DNA of 15,272 bases from Nitrospirota bacterium (GTDB lineage: Bacteria; Nitrospirota; Thermodesulfovibrionia; Thermodesulfovibrionales; JdFR-88): assembly GCA_021790695.1 (NCBI GenBank), contig JAJYGJ010000020.1, positions 1 through 15,272 of the forward strand, given 5' to 3'. The notes below the pieces were generated by a model that saw only the letters and a list, made by a program, of their open reading frames with translations, searched no databases and had not been told where the DNA came from. Numbering within the stretch: position 1 is the first letter of the stretch; each line of letters starts with the position of its first letter. Both the position numbers and the translations under genes were made by a program. Positions 1 through 6,060 of the stretch are shown one piece after another.

Positions 1-65
1 GCCCTGTCACAATCGCCATGCTGCTTGAAAACACCGTGCGCTCCGCACAGAGGAACAGTTTTTAA
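1..65 (+). CDS. folD: C-terminal end of FolD (methylenetetrahydrofolate dehydrogenase/cyclohydrolase), partial
   Basis: Frame 3 from base 3 reads PVTIAMLLENTVRSAQRNSF and stops at TAA 63-65. This matches the strongly conserved C-terminus of FolD (typically GGVGPMTIAMLLENT plus a short basic tail). FolD interconverts 5,10-methylene- and 10-formyl-tetrahydrofolate in the cytoplasm for one-carbon metabolism. Only the last 20 residues lie in the window, so the NADP-binding and catalytic parts cannot be checked. The other two frames here give no protein-like sequence. A short GTGCG/CGCAC hairpin (36-48) lies inside the coding end. No terminator with a U-tract directly follows the stop. Confidence 0.82.
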   Translation, partial: PVTIAMLLENTVRSAQRNSF

Positions 66-177
66 AAAGCCTTCTTATTTCAAGTAGATTTTTGCAACGA
101 TTACTGGCGGGCCAGCACAAATCGCGAGATGAATTCCGGTATGCATGTTTGGAATTGAAATTTAATTTTGCATGGAC

Positions 178-201
178 AATTCCGGGGACACAATACCTAA
201 T
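178..201. repeat. AATTCCGGGGACACAATACC-type intergenic element
   Basis: AATTCCGGGGACA followed by CAATACCTAAT sits in an AT-rich stretch, and a second AATTCCGG core occurs at 132-139. From memory, near-identical strings recur between genes of many environmental Gram-negative bacteria and near REP-associated (Y1/IS200-like) transposase genes. No transposase is present here, so at most this is a solo remnant. The identification rests on recall of the motif, not on a second full copy in the window. Confidence 0.4.
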
Positions 202-238
202 GCGAATTTCGAATTTTGATTTTGGCTGTAAGGGCCTT

Positions 239-257
239 GGGCGGGGAAACCCCGCCC
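239..257. repeat. Perfect GC-rich hairpin (GGGCGGGG-AAA-CCCCGCCC)
   Basis: The 8-bp arms 239-246 and 250-257 are perfectly complementary around a 3-base AAA loop, and the flank continues CCTACAACCCCCC. This GGGGCGGGG(T/A)TTCCCCGCCCC type is a familiar dispersed intergenic palindrome in many genomes. There is no U-tract on either side, so it reads as a repeat and not a terminator. Confidence 0.6.
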
Positions 258-462
258 CTACAACCCCCCTGCACCCTTTAAGGATTTGGGCTCTTCTGGT
301 AATCCGCAAATTGGCGGTCTTCTGGACGGACTCCTGTTTTATCTCAATTCGAGAAAACGCCTGTTTCTGCCCGGGAATGCGTAATCACATCCTGGGCAGA
401 ATCTCCGATTACGACATAGTCAATGCCTCGCTCAGGGAAAAAATCATCGCATCGGCGCTTCC

Positions 463-509
463 CCCTCACCCCAACCCACTCCCGTCGGAGGGGGAGCGGA
501 GGATGAGGG
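463..509. repeat. REP-like imperfect palindrome
   Basis: Outer arms CCCTCA (463-468) and TGAGGG (504-509) enclose an inner CTCCCG/CGGAG-GGGGAG pairing around position 485. The half reading CCCCTCACCCCAACCCACTC is the signature of a very common dispersed bacterial palindrome, mistranslated as PHPNPLPSEGER when read through. It has no coding role here. A similar but shorter C-rich/G-rich palindrome occurs at 1666-1684 inside the amidase gene. Confidence 0.65.
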
Positions 510-738
510 AACGGAAATCGCAAGTTGAACGCGTTTGAACAGCTTTGAATAGCGCGGAATAAAAATTCATTCAAAAACAGTAGGTTATGGTTTTTACTTT
601 GAACAAAAAAACACAAAAAAGGAAAGCGGGGCTCTCCAACCCCGGCTTGCGTCCAGTCCGAAGGGCCGGATTTGATTATTCGGCAATCCTGTTCTCCTTG
701 CCATGCATGGATAAATCTACATATCATACAATCGCGGC

Positions 739-775
739 AAAGGAGGTGTTGAAGCTCGCCCTCCTTTCATTTTTT
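739..775 (+). terminator. Terminator-like stem-loop upstream of nfu
   Basis: AAAGGAGG (739-746) pairs perfectly with CCTCCTTT (760-767) across a 13-base loop, followed by CA and six T residues (770-775). This has the form of an intrinsic terminator for + strand transcription. It lies just before the candidate nfu promoter, so it would insulate the seven-gene run from read-through from folD. The 5' arm is also a perfect Shine-Dalgarno, but the TTG/GTG codons next to it open only a short, unconvincing frame. Confidence 0.55.
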
Positions 776-778
776 CCC

Positions 779-807
779 TTGCAAAAAGTGAAATTATCTT
801 TTAAGAT
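779..807 (+). promoter_or_regulatory. Candidate sigma-70 promoter for the nfu-led operon
   Basis: TTGCAA (779-784), a 17-base spacer and TAAGAT (802-807), each 4 of 6 matches to consensus. Transcription would start near 813-815, only about 8-10 bases before the ATG at 823, and no Shine-Dalgarno is visible there. If real, the first message would be nearly leaderless. Confidence 0.4.
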
Positions 808-822
808 TGTGGCGATTATACC

Positions 823-1056
823 ATGCAAAACAACGTGTTAAAGGATAAAGTTGAAGTTGCTCTTGAAAAGATACGCGAGGGCTTGAGGTCCGAGGGCGGG
901 GATATAGAGCTGGTCCGGGTCGAAGGCGGGATCGTATATGTAAAGCTCAAAGGGGCGTGCGAGGGGTGCCCGATGTCCATGCTCACGATGAAAAACTGGG
1001 TGGAGGCCGTGCTCAAAAAAGAACTGCCCGAGATCTCCGGGGTGAAGGCGGCGTGA
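823..1056 (+). CDS. NifU C-terminal-domain (Nfu-type) iron-sulfur protein
   Basis: The 77-residue protein is essentially a single NifU C-terminal domain. It starts with the helix DKVEVALEKIREGLRSEGGD, continues ELVRVEGGIVYVKLKGAC and carries the CxxC pair Cys46/Cys49 in GACEGCPMS, the ligands by which Nfu dimers hold and pass on a 4Fe-4S cluster. Family members work in the cytoplasm delivering clusters to apo-proteins. The length is normal for stand-alone Nfu proteins. The ATG has no Shine-Dalgarno, only GATTATACC before it. Its stop overlaps the GTG start of the amidase gene (GTGA), which suggests translational coupling to an envelope gene of unrelated function. The domain call is firm; the cellular client is unknown. 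Confidence 0.9.
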   Translation: MQNNVLKDKVEVALEKIREGLRSEGGDIELVRVEGGIVYVKLKGACEGCPMSMLTMKNWVEAVLKKELPEISGVKAA

Positions 1057-2513
1057 GGAAAAAGGGCCATTTTTTCCCGGTTCTGGCGGGTATTTTCCTT
1101 GCGCTTCTCTTGATACCCGCATCGGGTGAAGCGGCCAGCCGCGTGGCGGCCATCAACGCGACTGGCCGCCACGTGCTTTCGATACGCATCTCGACCCTTG
1201 GGCGGGCGACCCGCTGCGTGCTTGAGACTGACGCCCCGGCGGAGTTTTCGTCCCACTGTCTTTCAAATCCCGAGAGGATTTACCTGGACTTGAAGGGGTT
1301 CACTTTCAAAAAAGGCGTTCTGGCCGGCATACGGCTGGCCGGGGCTGTGCCGGCCGGGTTGATAGAAAAAGTCAGGGTGTCCCAATTCGATTCCAGGACG
1401 GTGAGGGTTGTCTTTGAATTTAAAAGGCTGCCCGATCTGGTTATATCCAAAACGGGCCCGAAGGCCGGGGCCTACGGGCTTGTCCTGTATTTTTTGCCGC
1501 CGGGGAATGTTTCGGGGACAAAAGCCGGCAAGTCTCCGGAGACTATAGCGGCGATAAAAGCCGCCGCCTTGAATTATGGGCGCGGAAATGATGGGATGAG
1601 TGCCGGAAAAACGGCCGGCCCGGATCAGAAGACGGTTGAGACTAAAAATGCGTCTCTCCCCCCGGCTCTCTCCCCATTAGAGAGGGAGGTTCCGGACGTG
1701 CCGGCGCGTGTGCCGGCGCGTGAAAATGCGCCCCGCATCCCGACAAATACCGATGCCGGGTCCGCCCCCGTTTATGGGCATGACGGCTGGCCATTGCATA
1801 CATGGCGTGTGGTGATAGACCCAGGCCACGGAGGAAAAGACCCGGGCACCAGCGGCAAAGACGGCAGTCACGAAAAGCAATACACCCTTGAGATAGCCAA
1901 AAGGCTGGCCGGCATCCTGAGTAAAAAACCGGGTTACCGCGTTTTTCTCACGAGGGACGGCGACAGGTTTGTATCTCTTGATGAGCGGACGCTTCTGGCC
2001 AACCGGCTTCATGCCGATATCTTCGTGTCGATACACGTGAACTGGAGTTCCGATGCGAACACGCGCGGCATAACCACTTATTTCCTCAACTGGACGAATG
2101 ATGAACAGGCGGAGAGGGTGGCGGCGCGGGAAAACCAGATTTCCATGAAGAGGATGAAAGCCGCCAGGACGCAACTGGGCAGCATCCTGGCGTCTCTCGA
2201 ACTGGATAGCAAAAGAAACGAGTCGCTGAAACTTGCCAACTATGTGGAAAACTCGGTCACGGGACTGGTCCGCCGCTTTCACCCTGGCGAGACGGACTGG
2301 GGTGTGAAACAGGCGATTTTCTATGTCCTGATAGGCGACAAAATGCCGGCCATTCTGGTCGAGGTCTCTTTTCTCTCGAACCCCGCGGACGAGCGTCTCC
2401 TTCAGGAGCCCTCCTATATCAACGGTGTCGCGGAAGGGATAGCCTCCGGCATAGAAAATTACTTCAGGCAGGCCCCTCCTATGCTGCCTGCCCGGACCTT
2501 TGCCCGCAGATAA
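1053..2513 (+). CDS. N-acetylmuramoyl-L-alanine amidase with AMIN domain (AmiA/B/C type)
   Basis: Cuts the amide bond between N-acetylmuramic acid and L-alanine in peptidoglycan, in the periplasm, typically for daughter-cell separation. I chose GTG at 1053, which overlaps the nfu stop, because it gives a clean signal peptide: MRKKGHFFPVLAGIFLALLL ending near ASGEAA. The frame is open upstream to an ATG at 957, but that stretch is nfu read out of frame. Order in the 486 residues: signal peptide (1-28), AMIN septal-targeting domain (about 45-145), a variable Pro/Ala-rich linker (about 150-245), Amidase_3 domain (about 252-475). Zinc ligands are His259 (DPGHGG), Glu274 and His328 (SIHVN); the catalytic Glu437 lies in LVEVSFLSN. 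The enzyme looks intact. The linker contains a palindrome and a 12-bp tandem duplication. Confidence 0.93.
   Translation: MRKKGHFFPVLAGIFLALLLIPASGEAASRVAAINATGRHVLSIRISTLGRATRCVLETDAPAEFSSHCLSNPERIYLDLKGFTFKKGVLAGIRLAGAVPAGLIEKVRVSQFDSRTVRVVFEFKRLPDLVISKTGPKAGAYGLVLYFLPPGNVSGTKAGKSPETIAAIKAAALNYGRGNDGMSAGKTAGPDQKTVETKNASLPPALSPLEREVPDVPARVPARENAPRIPTNTDAGSAPVYGHDGWPLHTWRVVIDPGHGGKDPGTSGKDGSHEKQYTLEIAKRLAGILSKKPGYRVFLTRDGDRFVSLDERTLLANRLHADIFVSIHVNWSSDANTRGITTYFLNWTNDEQAERVAARENQISMKRMKAARTQLGSILASLELDSKRNESLKLANYVENSVTGLVRRFHPGETDWGVKQAIFYVLIGDKMPAILVEVSFLSNPADERLLQEPSYINGVAEGIASGIENYFRQAPPMLPARTFARR
1666..1721. repeat. Palindrome and 12-bp tandem duplication inside the amidase linker
   Basis: CTCTCT (1666-1671) and AGAGAG (1679-1684) form a stem around CCCCATT. 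Just downstream GTGCCGGCGCGT occurs twice in perfect tandem (1698-1709, 1710-1721), encoding VPAR-VPAR. Both lie in the unconserved segment between the AMIN and amidase domains, keep the frame open and probably reflect repeat insertion and slippage tolerated by a flexible linker. Confidence 0.6.
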
Positions 2514-2544
2514 TTCTCCTGTCTTGAATGTAGCGGGTGTATTT

Positions 2545-2569
2545 CCCCCCCGGGGGGCTGGCCCCCCCG
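2545..2569 (+). promoter_or_regulatory. Very GC-rich hairpin before the D-aminoacylase start
   Basis: A run of seven C (2545-2551), six G (2552-2557), CTGG, then seven C (2562-2568). GGGGGG pairs with the following CCCCCC around a 4-base loop; the preceding C-run competes for the same G-run. It sits in the 68-bp gap between the amidase and the next gene, a few bases before the Shine-Dalgarno AGGAAG (2572-2577) and GTG start (2582). It could modulate translation or act as an RNA-stability or processing signal within the operon. There is no U-tract. Confidence 0.4.
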
Positions 2570-2581
2570 AAAGGAAGATAA

Positions 2582-4171
2582 GTGAACGCCTTTGACATCC
2601 TTATACTCGGAGGGACGGTATTTGACGGCGGCGGCGGTCCCCCGGCCCTGCTCGATATCGGGATATCCGGCGGCCGCATAACGCTGGCGGGCAGGGCCGG
2701 GCCCGGGGCGGGCGCGGCAAGGGTGCTCGATGCGCGGGGGCTCCATGTCTCGCCGGGGTTCATAGACGTCCACAGCCATTCCGACTTCACACTGCTTGCC
2801 GATCCCATGGCGGCCGAGGGAAAACTCTTTCAGGGTGTGACGACGGAGGTAAACGGCAATTGCGGCCTTTCGGGGGGGCCGCTGCTTGGGGATGCCGCCG
2901 GACAGAGGGAAAACGATCTCCGGGAGCTTGGGATCAATGAGCGGTGGACGGGCATGGATGAATATCTCCGCCTTGTCGGGGGACGCGGCCTTTTCATGAA
3001 TTTCGCCACCCTCTGCGGACACGGCAATCTCCGGGCCTCCGCGATGGGCTATGCGGACCGCGAGCCGGAGGACGCGGAGCTTGACCGTATGGCTGTCCTT
3101 CTTTCGGAGTCCCTCGATGCCGGGGCCATCGGTCTTTCAAGCGGCCTTATCTATCCGCCCGGCATTTACAGCCGGACCGGGGAGCTTGTGGAGCTTGCGG
3201 GACGCGGGCGCCGCTGCGCGGAGAATTTCATTTACGCGACACACATGAGAAACGAAGGAGACGCGCTTTTGGAGGCGATCCGTGAGGCGGTAACGATCGG
3301 GAGGGCCGCCGGCCGGCTCCAGATCTCGCACATAAAGACGGCCGGGCGCGGCAATTGGGGGAAGATCGACGGGGCCATCAGGATAGTCGAGGAGGCCGCT
3401 CATTCAGGGCTGCGGGTCTCCGCGGACCGTTATCCCTATACGGCCGCCTCAACCGATCTGGACACCATACTTCCCGCCTGGGCGTGGGAGGGCGGCGCCG
3501 GGGCCGAGATGGCCAGGCTGAAAAATCCCGAAACGCTGAAAAGGATCTCGGACGGGATCAAAAAGGACCCCTCGTACTGGGGCAGCGTCGTCATCTCGTC
3601 GACGCCTTCCCGGACCGACGGATGGATGGAGGGCAAGACCCTGGAAGCGGTGGCGCGCGAACTCGGAAAACCGCCCGTCGAGGCCCTCTTTCAGATACTC
3701 ATCGGTGGAGAGCTTCGCGTCTCCGCCATATTCCACAGCATGAACGAGGAAAACCTCCTGCGCTTCTACCGGCAGCCCTGGGTAATGGTCGGCTCGGACA
3801 GCTCCGCCCGGTCCTTTGGCGGCATTACGGCCATCGGGGTGCCTCATCCGAGGACGTTTGGCACCTTTCCCCGCTATCTGAAAAGATATACAATGGAAAA
3901 AGAGGCGCTTACCGTTTCCGAGGCGATAAGAAGGATCACTTCTTTTCCGGCGGAGACGTTTGGATTGGGAGGGCGGGGGTTTGTGAAAGAAGGCTTTTGG
4001 GCCGATCTGGCCGTCTTTGACCCCGCAGCCCTGAAAGATATGGCCACCTTTGAGGAGCCGTTCCGGAAGGCGGAGGGCATGGTCCACCTGGTCGTAAACG
4101 GCAAGGCCGTCATGGCGGACGGGGCCCTTACGGGCAGGCGGCCGGGCCGGGTCCTTAAAAAAGGCATATAG
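2582..4171 (+). CDS. N-acyl-D-amino-acid deacylase (D-aminoacylase, amidohydrolase superfamily)
   Basis: Hydrolyses N-acyl-D-amino acids, or related D-residue amides, to the free D-amino acid; family members are cytoplasmic zinc enzymes. The 529-residue protein opens with the amidohydrolase beta-domain (FDILILGGTVFDGGG) and has all the family metal-site motifs: His64/His66 in FIDVHSHSD, Cys94 in GNCG, His221 in ATHMRNEGD, His250 in ISHIKTAG and Asp406 in MVGSDSS. His221 and His250 fall almost exactly where the zinc ligands of characterised D-aminoacylases lie. It starts at GTG with AGGAAG just upstream and lacks a signal peptide. It is followed after 5 bp by the C26-type hydrolase. Next to a peptidoglycan amidase and a peptide-binding lipoprotein, a role in salvage of D-amino-acid-containing wall fragments is plausible but inferred. 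Dihydroorotase- or hydantoinase-like activities are less likely given the Cys ligand. Confidence 0.88.
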   Translation: MNAFDILILGGTVFDGGGGPPALLDIGISGGRITLAGRAGPGAGAARVLDARGLHVSPGFIDVHSHSDFTLLADPMAAEGKLFQGVTTEVNGNCGLSGGPLLGDAAGQRENDLRELGINERWTGMDEYLRLVGGRGLFMNFATLCGHGNLRASAMGYADREPEDAELDRMAVLLSESLDAGAIGLSSGLIYPPGIYSRTGELVELAGRGRRCAENFIYATHMRNEGDALLEAIREAVTIGRAAGRLQISHIKTAGRGNWGKIDGAIRIVEEAAHSGLRVSADRYPYTAASTDLDTILPAWAWEGGAGAEMARLKNPETLKRISDGIKKDPSYWGSVVISSTPSRTDGWMEGKTLEAVARELGKPPVEALFQILIGGELRVSAIFHSMNEENLLRFYRQPWVMVGSDSSARSFGGITAIGVPHPRTFGTFPRYLKRYTMEKEALTVSEAIRRITSFPAETFGLGGRGFVKEGFWADLAVFDPAALKDMATFEEPFRKAEGMVHLVVNGKAVMADGALTGRRPGRVLKKGI

Positions 4172-4176
4172 TTTTA

Positions 4177-4929
4177 TTGAGACCCCTTATCGGGATAACG
4201 GCCGGCCTGTCCGCCACGGGCGGGCCCGGGACCAGTGCGGTGTCTTCGATGTTTTCGGCAGGGCGGCAATACGCCGAAGCGGTATGGCGGGCGGGGGGTG
4301 TCCCGTTTCTGGTCCCCGTCACCGGCTCTCCCGAAGAGGTTTTCAGGCATCTTGACGGGATACTTATCCCGGGCGGCGACGATATCGCGCCTTCGTATTA
4401 CGGGGAAAAGCCGGAGCATCCGCTGAAACTCGCGGACCTGGGGAGAACGGATTTCGAGCTTTACCTCATAAGGGCGGCCTATCGCGGGGAAGGGAAAGGA
4501 CGAAAACAAAAACCCCTCCTCGGCATCTGTTACGGGATGCAGCTAATGAACGTGGCCCTGGGCGGTACGCTTTATCAGGACCTGTCCGGCCAATTATCCG
4601 GCCGGCCGGGAGGGACCTGCGACATGGACCACAAACGGGGGACGCACTATATAACATTCGCCGGCGATGCGGAGGGCGGGGGTCTTCCGGCGCGGGGGCG
4701 GTTCACGGTCAACTCCAGCCATCATCAGGGCATAAAAAAGACGGCCGGGGCGCTTTTCGAGGCGGCTTTCTCGGGCGATGGACTGGCGGAGGCCGTTTAT
4801 TCAAAGGGGCACCCGTTTTTCGTCGGCGTGCAGTGGCATCCCGAGCGCATGTTTTTGTCCGAAGACCCGCTTGCCAACAGGCTCTTTTCGTCTTTTGTAG
4901 AGGCGGCCCGCCGCGCACGGCGGGGGTAA
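4177..4929 (+). CDS. Gamma-glutamyl-gamma-aminobutyrate hydrolase family protein (peptidase C26, class I GATase fold)
   Basis: The 250-residue protein is a stand-alone class I glutamine-amidotransferase-like hydrolase of the PuuD group, which cleaves gamma-glutamyl amide bonds. The fold begins RPLIGITAG, with GILIPGGDDIAPSYYG typical of the family. The catalytic triad is visible: nucleophile Cys118 in LGICYGMQ, His221 and Glu223 in GVQWHPE. NSSHHQ (about 180) is also a family feature. The start is a TTG at 4177, five bases after the D-aminoacylase stop and without a clear Shine-Dalgarno, suggesting coupled translation. No other polyamine (puu) gene is near, so I do not use the name puuD. Given its partners, a gamma-D-glutamyl bond in peptidoglycan stem peptides is one possible substrate; this is speculation. 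Confidence 0.85.
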   Translation: MRPLIGITAGLSATGGPGTSAVSSMFSAGRQYAEAVWRAGGVPFLVPVTGSPEEVFRHLDGILIPGGDDIAPSYYGEKPEHPLKLADLGRTDFELYLIRAAYRGEGKGRKQKPLLGICYGMQLMNVALGGTLYQDLSGQLSGRPGGTCDMDHKRGTHYITFAGDAEGGGLPARGRFTVNSSHHQGIKKTAGALFEAAFSGDGLAEAVYSKGHPFFVGVQWHPERMFLSEDPLANRLFSSFVEAARRARRG

Positions 4930-4959
4930 TCCGCGGATGCCGGGAGAATAAATAAAAAA

Positions 4960-6060
4960 ATGGTCAGGGAAGACAGCAGGTTTTTCTTCCTCCTGATGCT
5001 CCTGTTCGTCTTCGGCATCCTGGGCTATTTCACTTACCATATAATCGCCCCTTTTTTGGGCCCCATAGCATGGGCCATAGTGTTTTCGATAGTCTTTTCG
5101 CCGGTTTACATGCTGGCCCTCAAATGGCTCAAATTCGAATCCCTGGCCTCGCTTGCCACGCTGGTCATTATACTGATCCTGATCCTGGGGCCCCTCTCCT
5201 CGTTTGGATATATGCTCGCCCTTGAACTGGGAGAACTGGTGCAAAAACTAAAACAGGGGCCGAATCTGAAAAGCATCCTTTCGCTTCCGGGCGTCCAATT
5301 GCTCTATTCCCGTCTGGAGCCGATTCTGGAGGCGAACCACATAGAACTGCATACGTTGATAAGCCAGTGGCTCGCCACCCTGCGCGCCCATCTCCTGCAG
5401 ACGATATCCATAGGCGCACAAAACGTCCTCAAGGTGATTCTGGATTTCATTCTTATGCTGCTCTCGACTTTTTTTCTCCTGAAGGACGGCCCGCGGCTTA
5501 TCGTCCGGGTCAGGGATTACCTGCCTTTCTCGGAAAGGCACAAGGACAGGCTCATAGGACAGGCGAGGGACATGATCTTCTCGACGATATACGGGGGGCT
5601 GGCGGTGGCGGCCATCCAGGGCATGATAGCGGGCCTTACCTTCTGGGCGCTGGGCGTTTCCATGCCTGTTTTCTGGGCGGCGATGACGTTCCTGGCCGCT
5701 TTCGCCCCCTTCGTAGGGACCGCGGCCATCTGGCTGCCGGGGGCGGTCTACCTTTTCCTTACGGGCCGGACGTTCAAGGGGCTGGCGCTTCTTGCCGCGG
5801 GCATATTTTTTATCAGCATATTGCCCGATTATTTTCTGAGGCCCATGATTTTAAAAGGCAAGATGAAAATGAATACGCTTCTCATACTTTTCAGCGTGTT
5901 CGGAGGCATGGAATTTTTCGGCATCATAGGGCTCGTCCTGGGACCGTTGACGCTGGCCCTTTTCATCTCGGTGCTTGAAATATTCGGAAAAATTGAAGGA
6001 GGCGGCCATGCTAAACCTGGAGGAATTGAGAGAATTGGCCCGGATAAATCCGGAGGGTGA
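4960..6060 (+). CDS. AI-2E family transporter (UPF0118/PerM-like membrane protein)
   Basis: The 366-residue inner-membrane protein has the layout of the AI-2E exporter-like family. Two N-terminal hydrophobic segments (about 8-50) and a third (about 66-90) are followed by an amphipathic central region (about 95-145) with the family-typical alternation of polar and hydrophobic helices. The segment VILDFILMLLSTFFLLKDGP follows, then about four more membrane segments. The C-terminal part (MILKGKMKMNTLLILFSVFG, then GIIGLVLGPLTLAL) is the most conserved family block. Members have been linked to autoinducer-2 export or Na+/H+ exchange, but most are uncharacterised, so the substrate is unknown. ATG at 4960 follows the C26 gene by 30 bp with a GGGAG 13 bases upstream. 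Its last 53 bp overlap the start of the next gene. Confidence 0.88.
   Translation: MVREDSRFFFLLMLLFVFGILGYFTYHIIAPFLGPIAWAIVFSIVFSPVYMLALKWLKFESLASLATLVIILILILGPLSSFGYMLALELGELVQKLKQGPNLKSILSLPGVQLLYSRLEPILEANHIELHTLISQWLATLRAHLLQTISIGAQNVLKVILDFILMLLSTFFLLKDGPRLIVRVRDYLPFSERHKDRLIGQARDMIFSTIYGGLAVAAIQGMIAGLTFWALGVSMPVFWAAMTFLAAFAPFVGTAAIWLPGAVYLFLTGRTFKGLALLAAGIFFISILPDYFLRPMILKGKMKMNTLLILFSVFGGMEFFGIIGLVLGPLTLALFISVLEIFGKIEGGGHAKPGGIERIGPDKSGG

Larger units (their letters stand above)
66..822. other. Gene-poor intergenic region with repeat-like elements
   Basis: About 750 bp between folD and the nfu gene with no convincing gene. Base composition is patchy: AT-rich stretches (60-230, 540-620) alternate with GC-rich palindromes. 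It contains an AATTCCGGGGACA segment, a perfect 8-bp GC hairpin, a REP-like palindrome, a terminator-like stem-loop and the nfu promoter, each listed separately. The open frames across it (for example 92-538 on + and 344-727 on -) have low-complexity or repeat-derived translations and no domain I recognise. It looks like an accumulation site for small palindromic repeats, possibly with gene remnants. Confidence 0.6.

Noticed and set aside
15..60. Start of the window taken as noncoding
   Set aside because: Frame 3 gives a convincing FolD C-terminus, so the first 65 bases are coding.
344..727. 127-codon - strand ORF with a protein-like stretch ERGIDYVVIGDSAQDVI
   Set aside because: The stretch is reminiscent of several nucleotide-binding or nucleotidyltransferase starts, but the rest is repeat-derived (the REP-like palindrome lies inside the frame) and there is no ribosome site. 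At best it is a gene scrap.
746..841. Short frame starting at GTG/TTG beside AAAGGAGG (leader-peptide candidate)
   Set aside because: The spacing to the Shine-Dalgarno is too short, the stretch lies in a terminator-like stem and overlaps the nfu promoter and start.
957..1052. Upstream ATG (957) extending the amidase frame by 32 codons
   Set aside because: The region encodes the conserved CxxC part of the Nfu protein in another frame, and the extension would put 32 residues before an ideal signal peptide.
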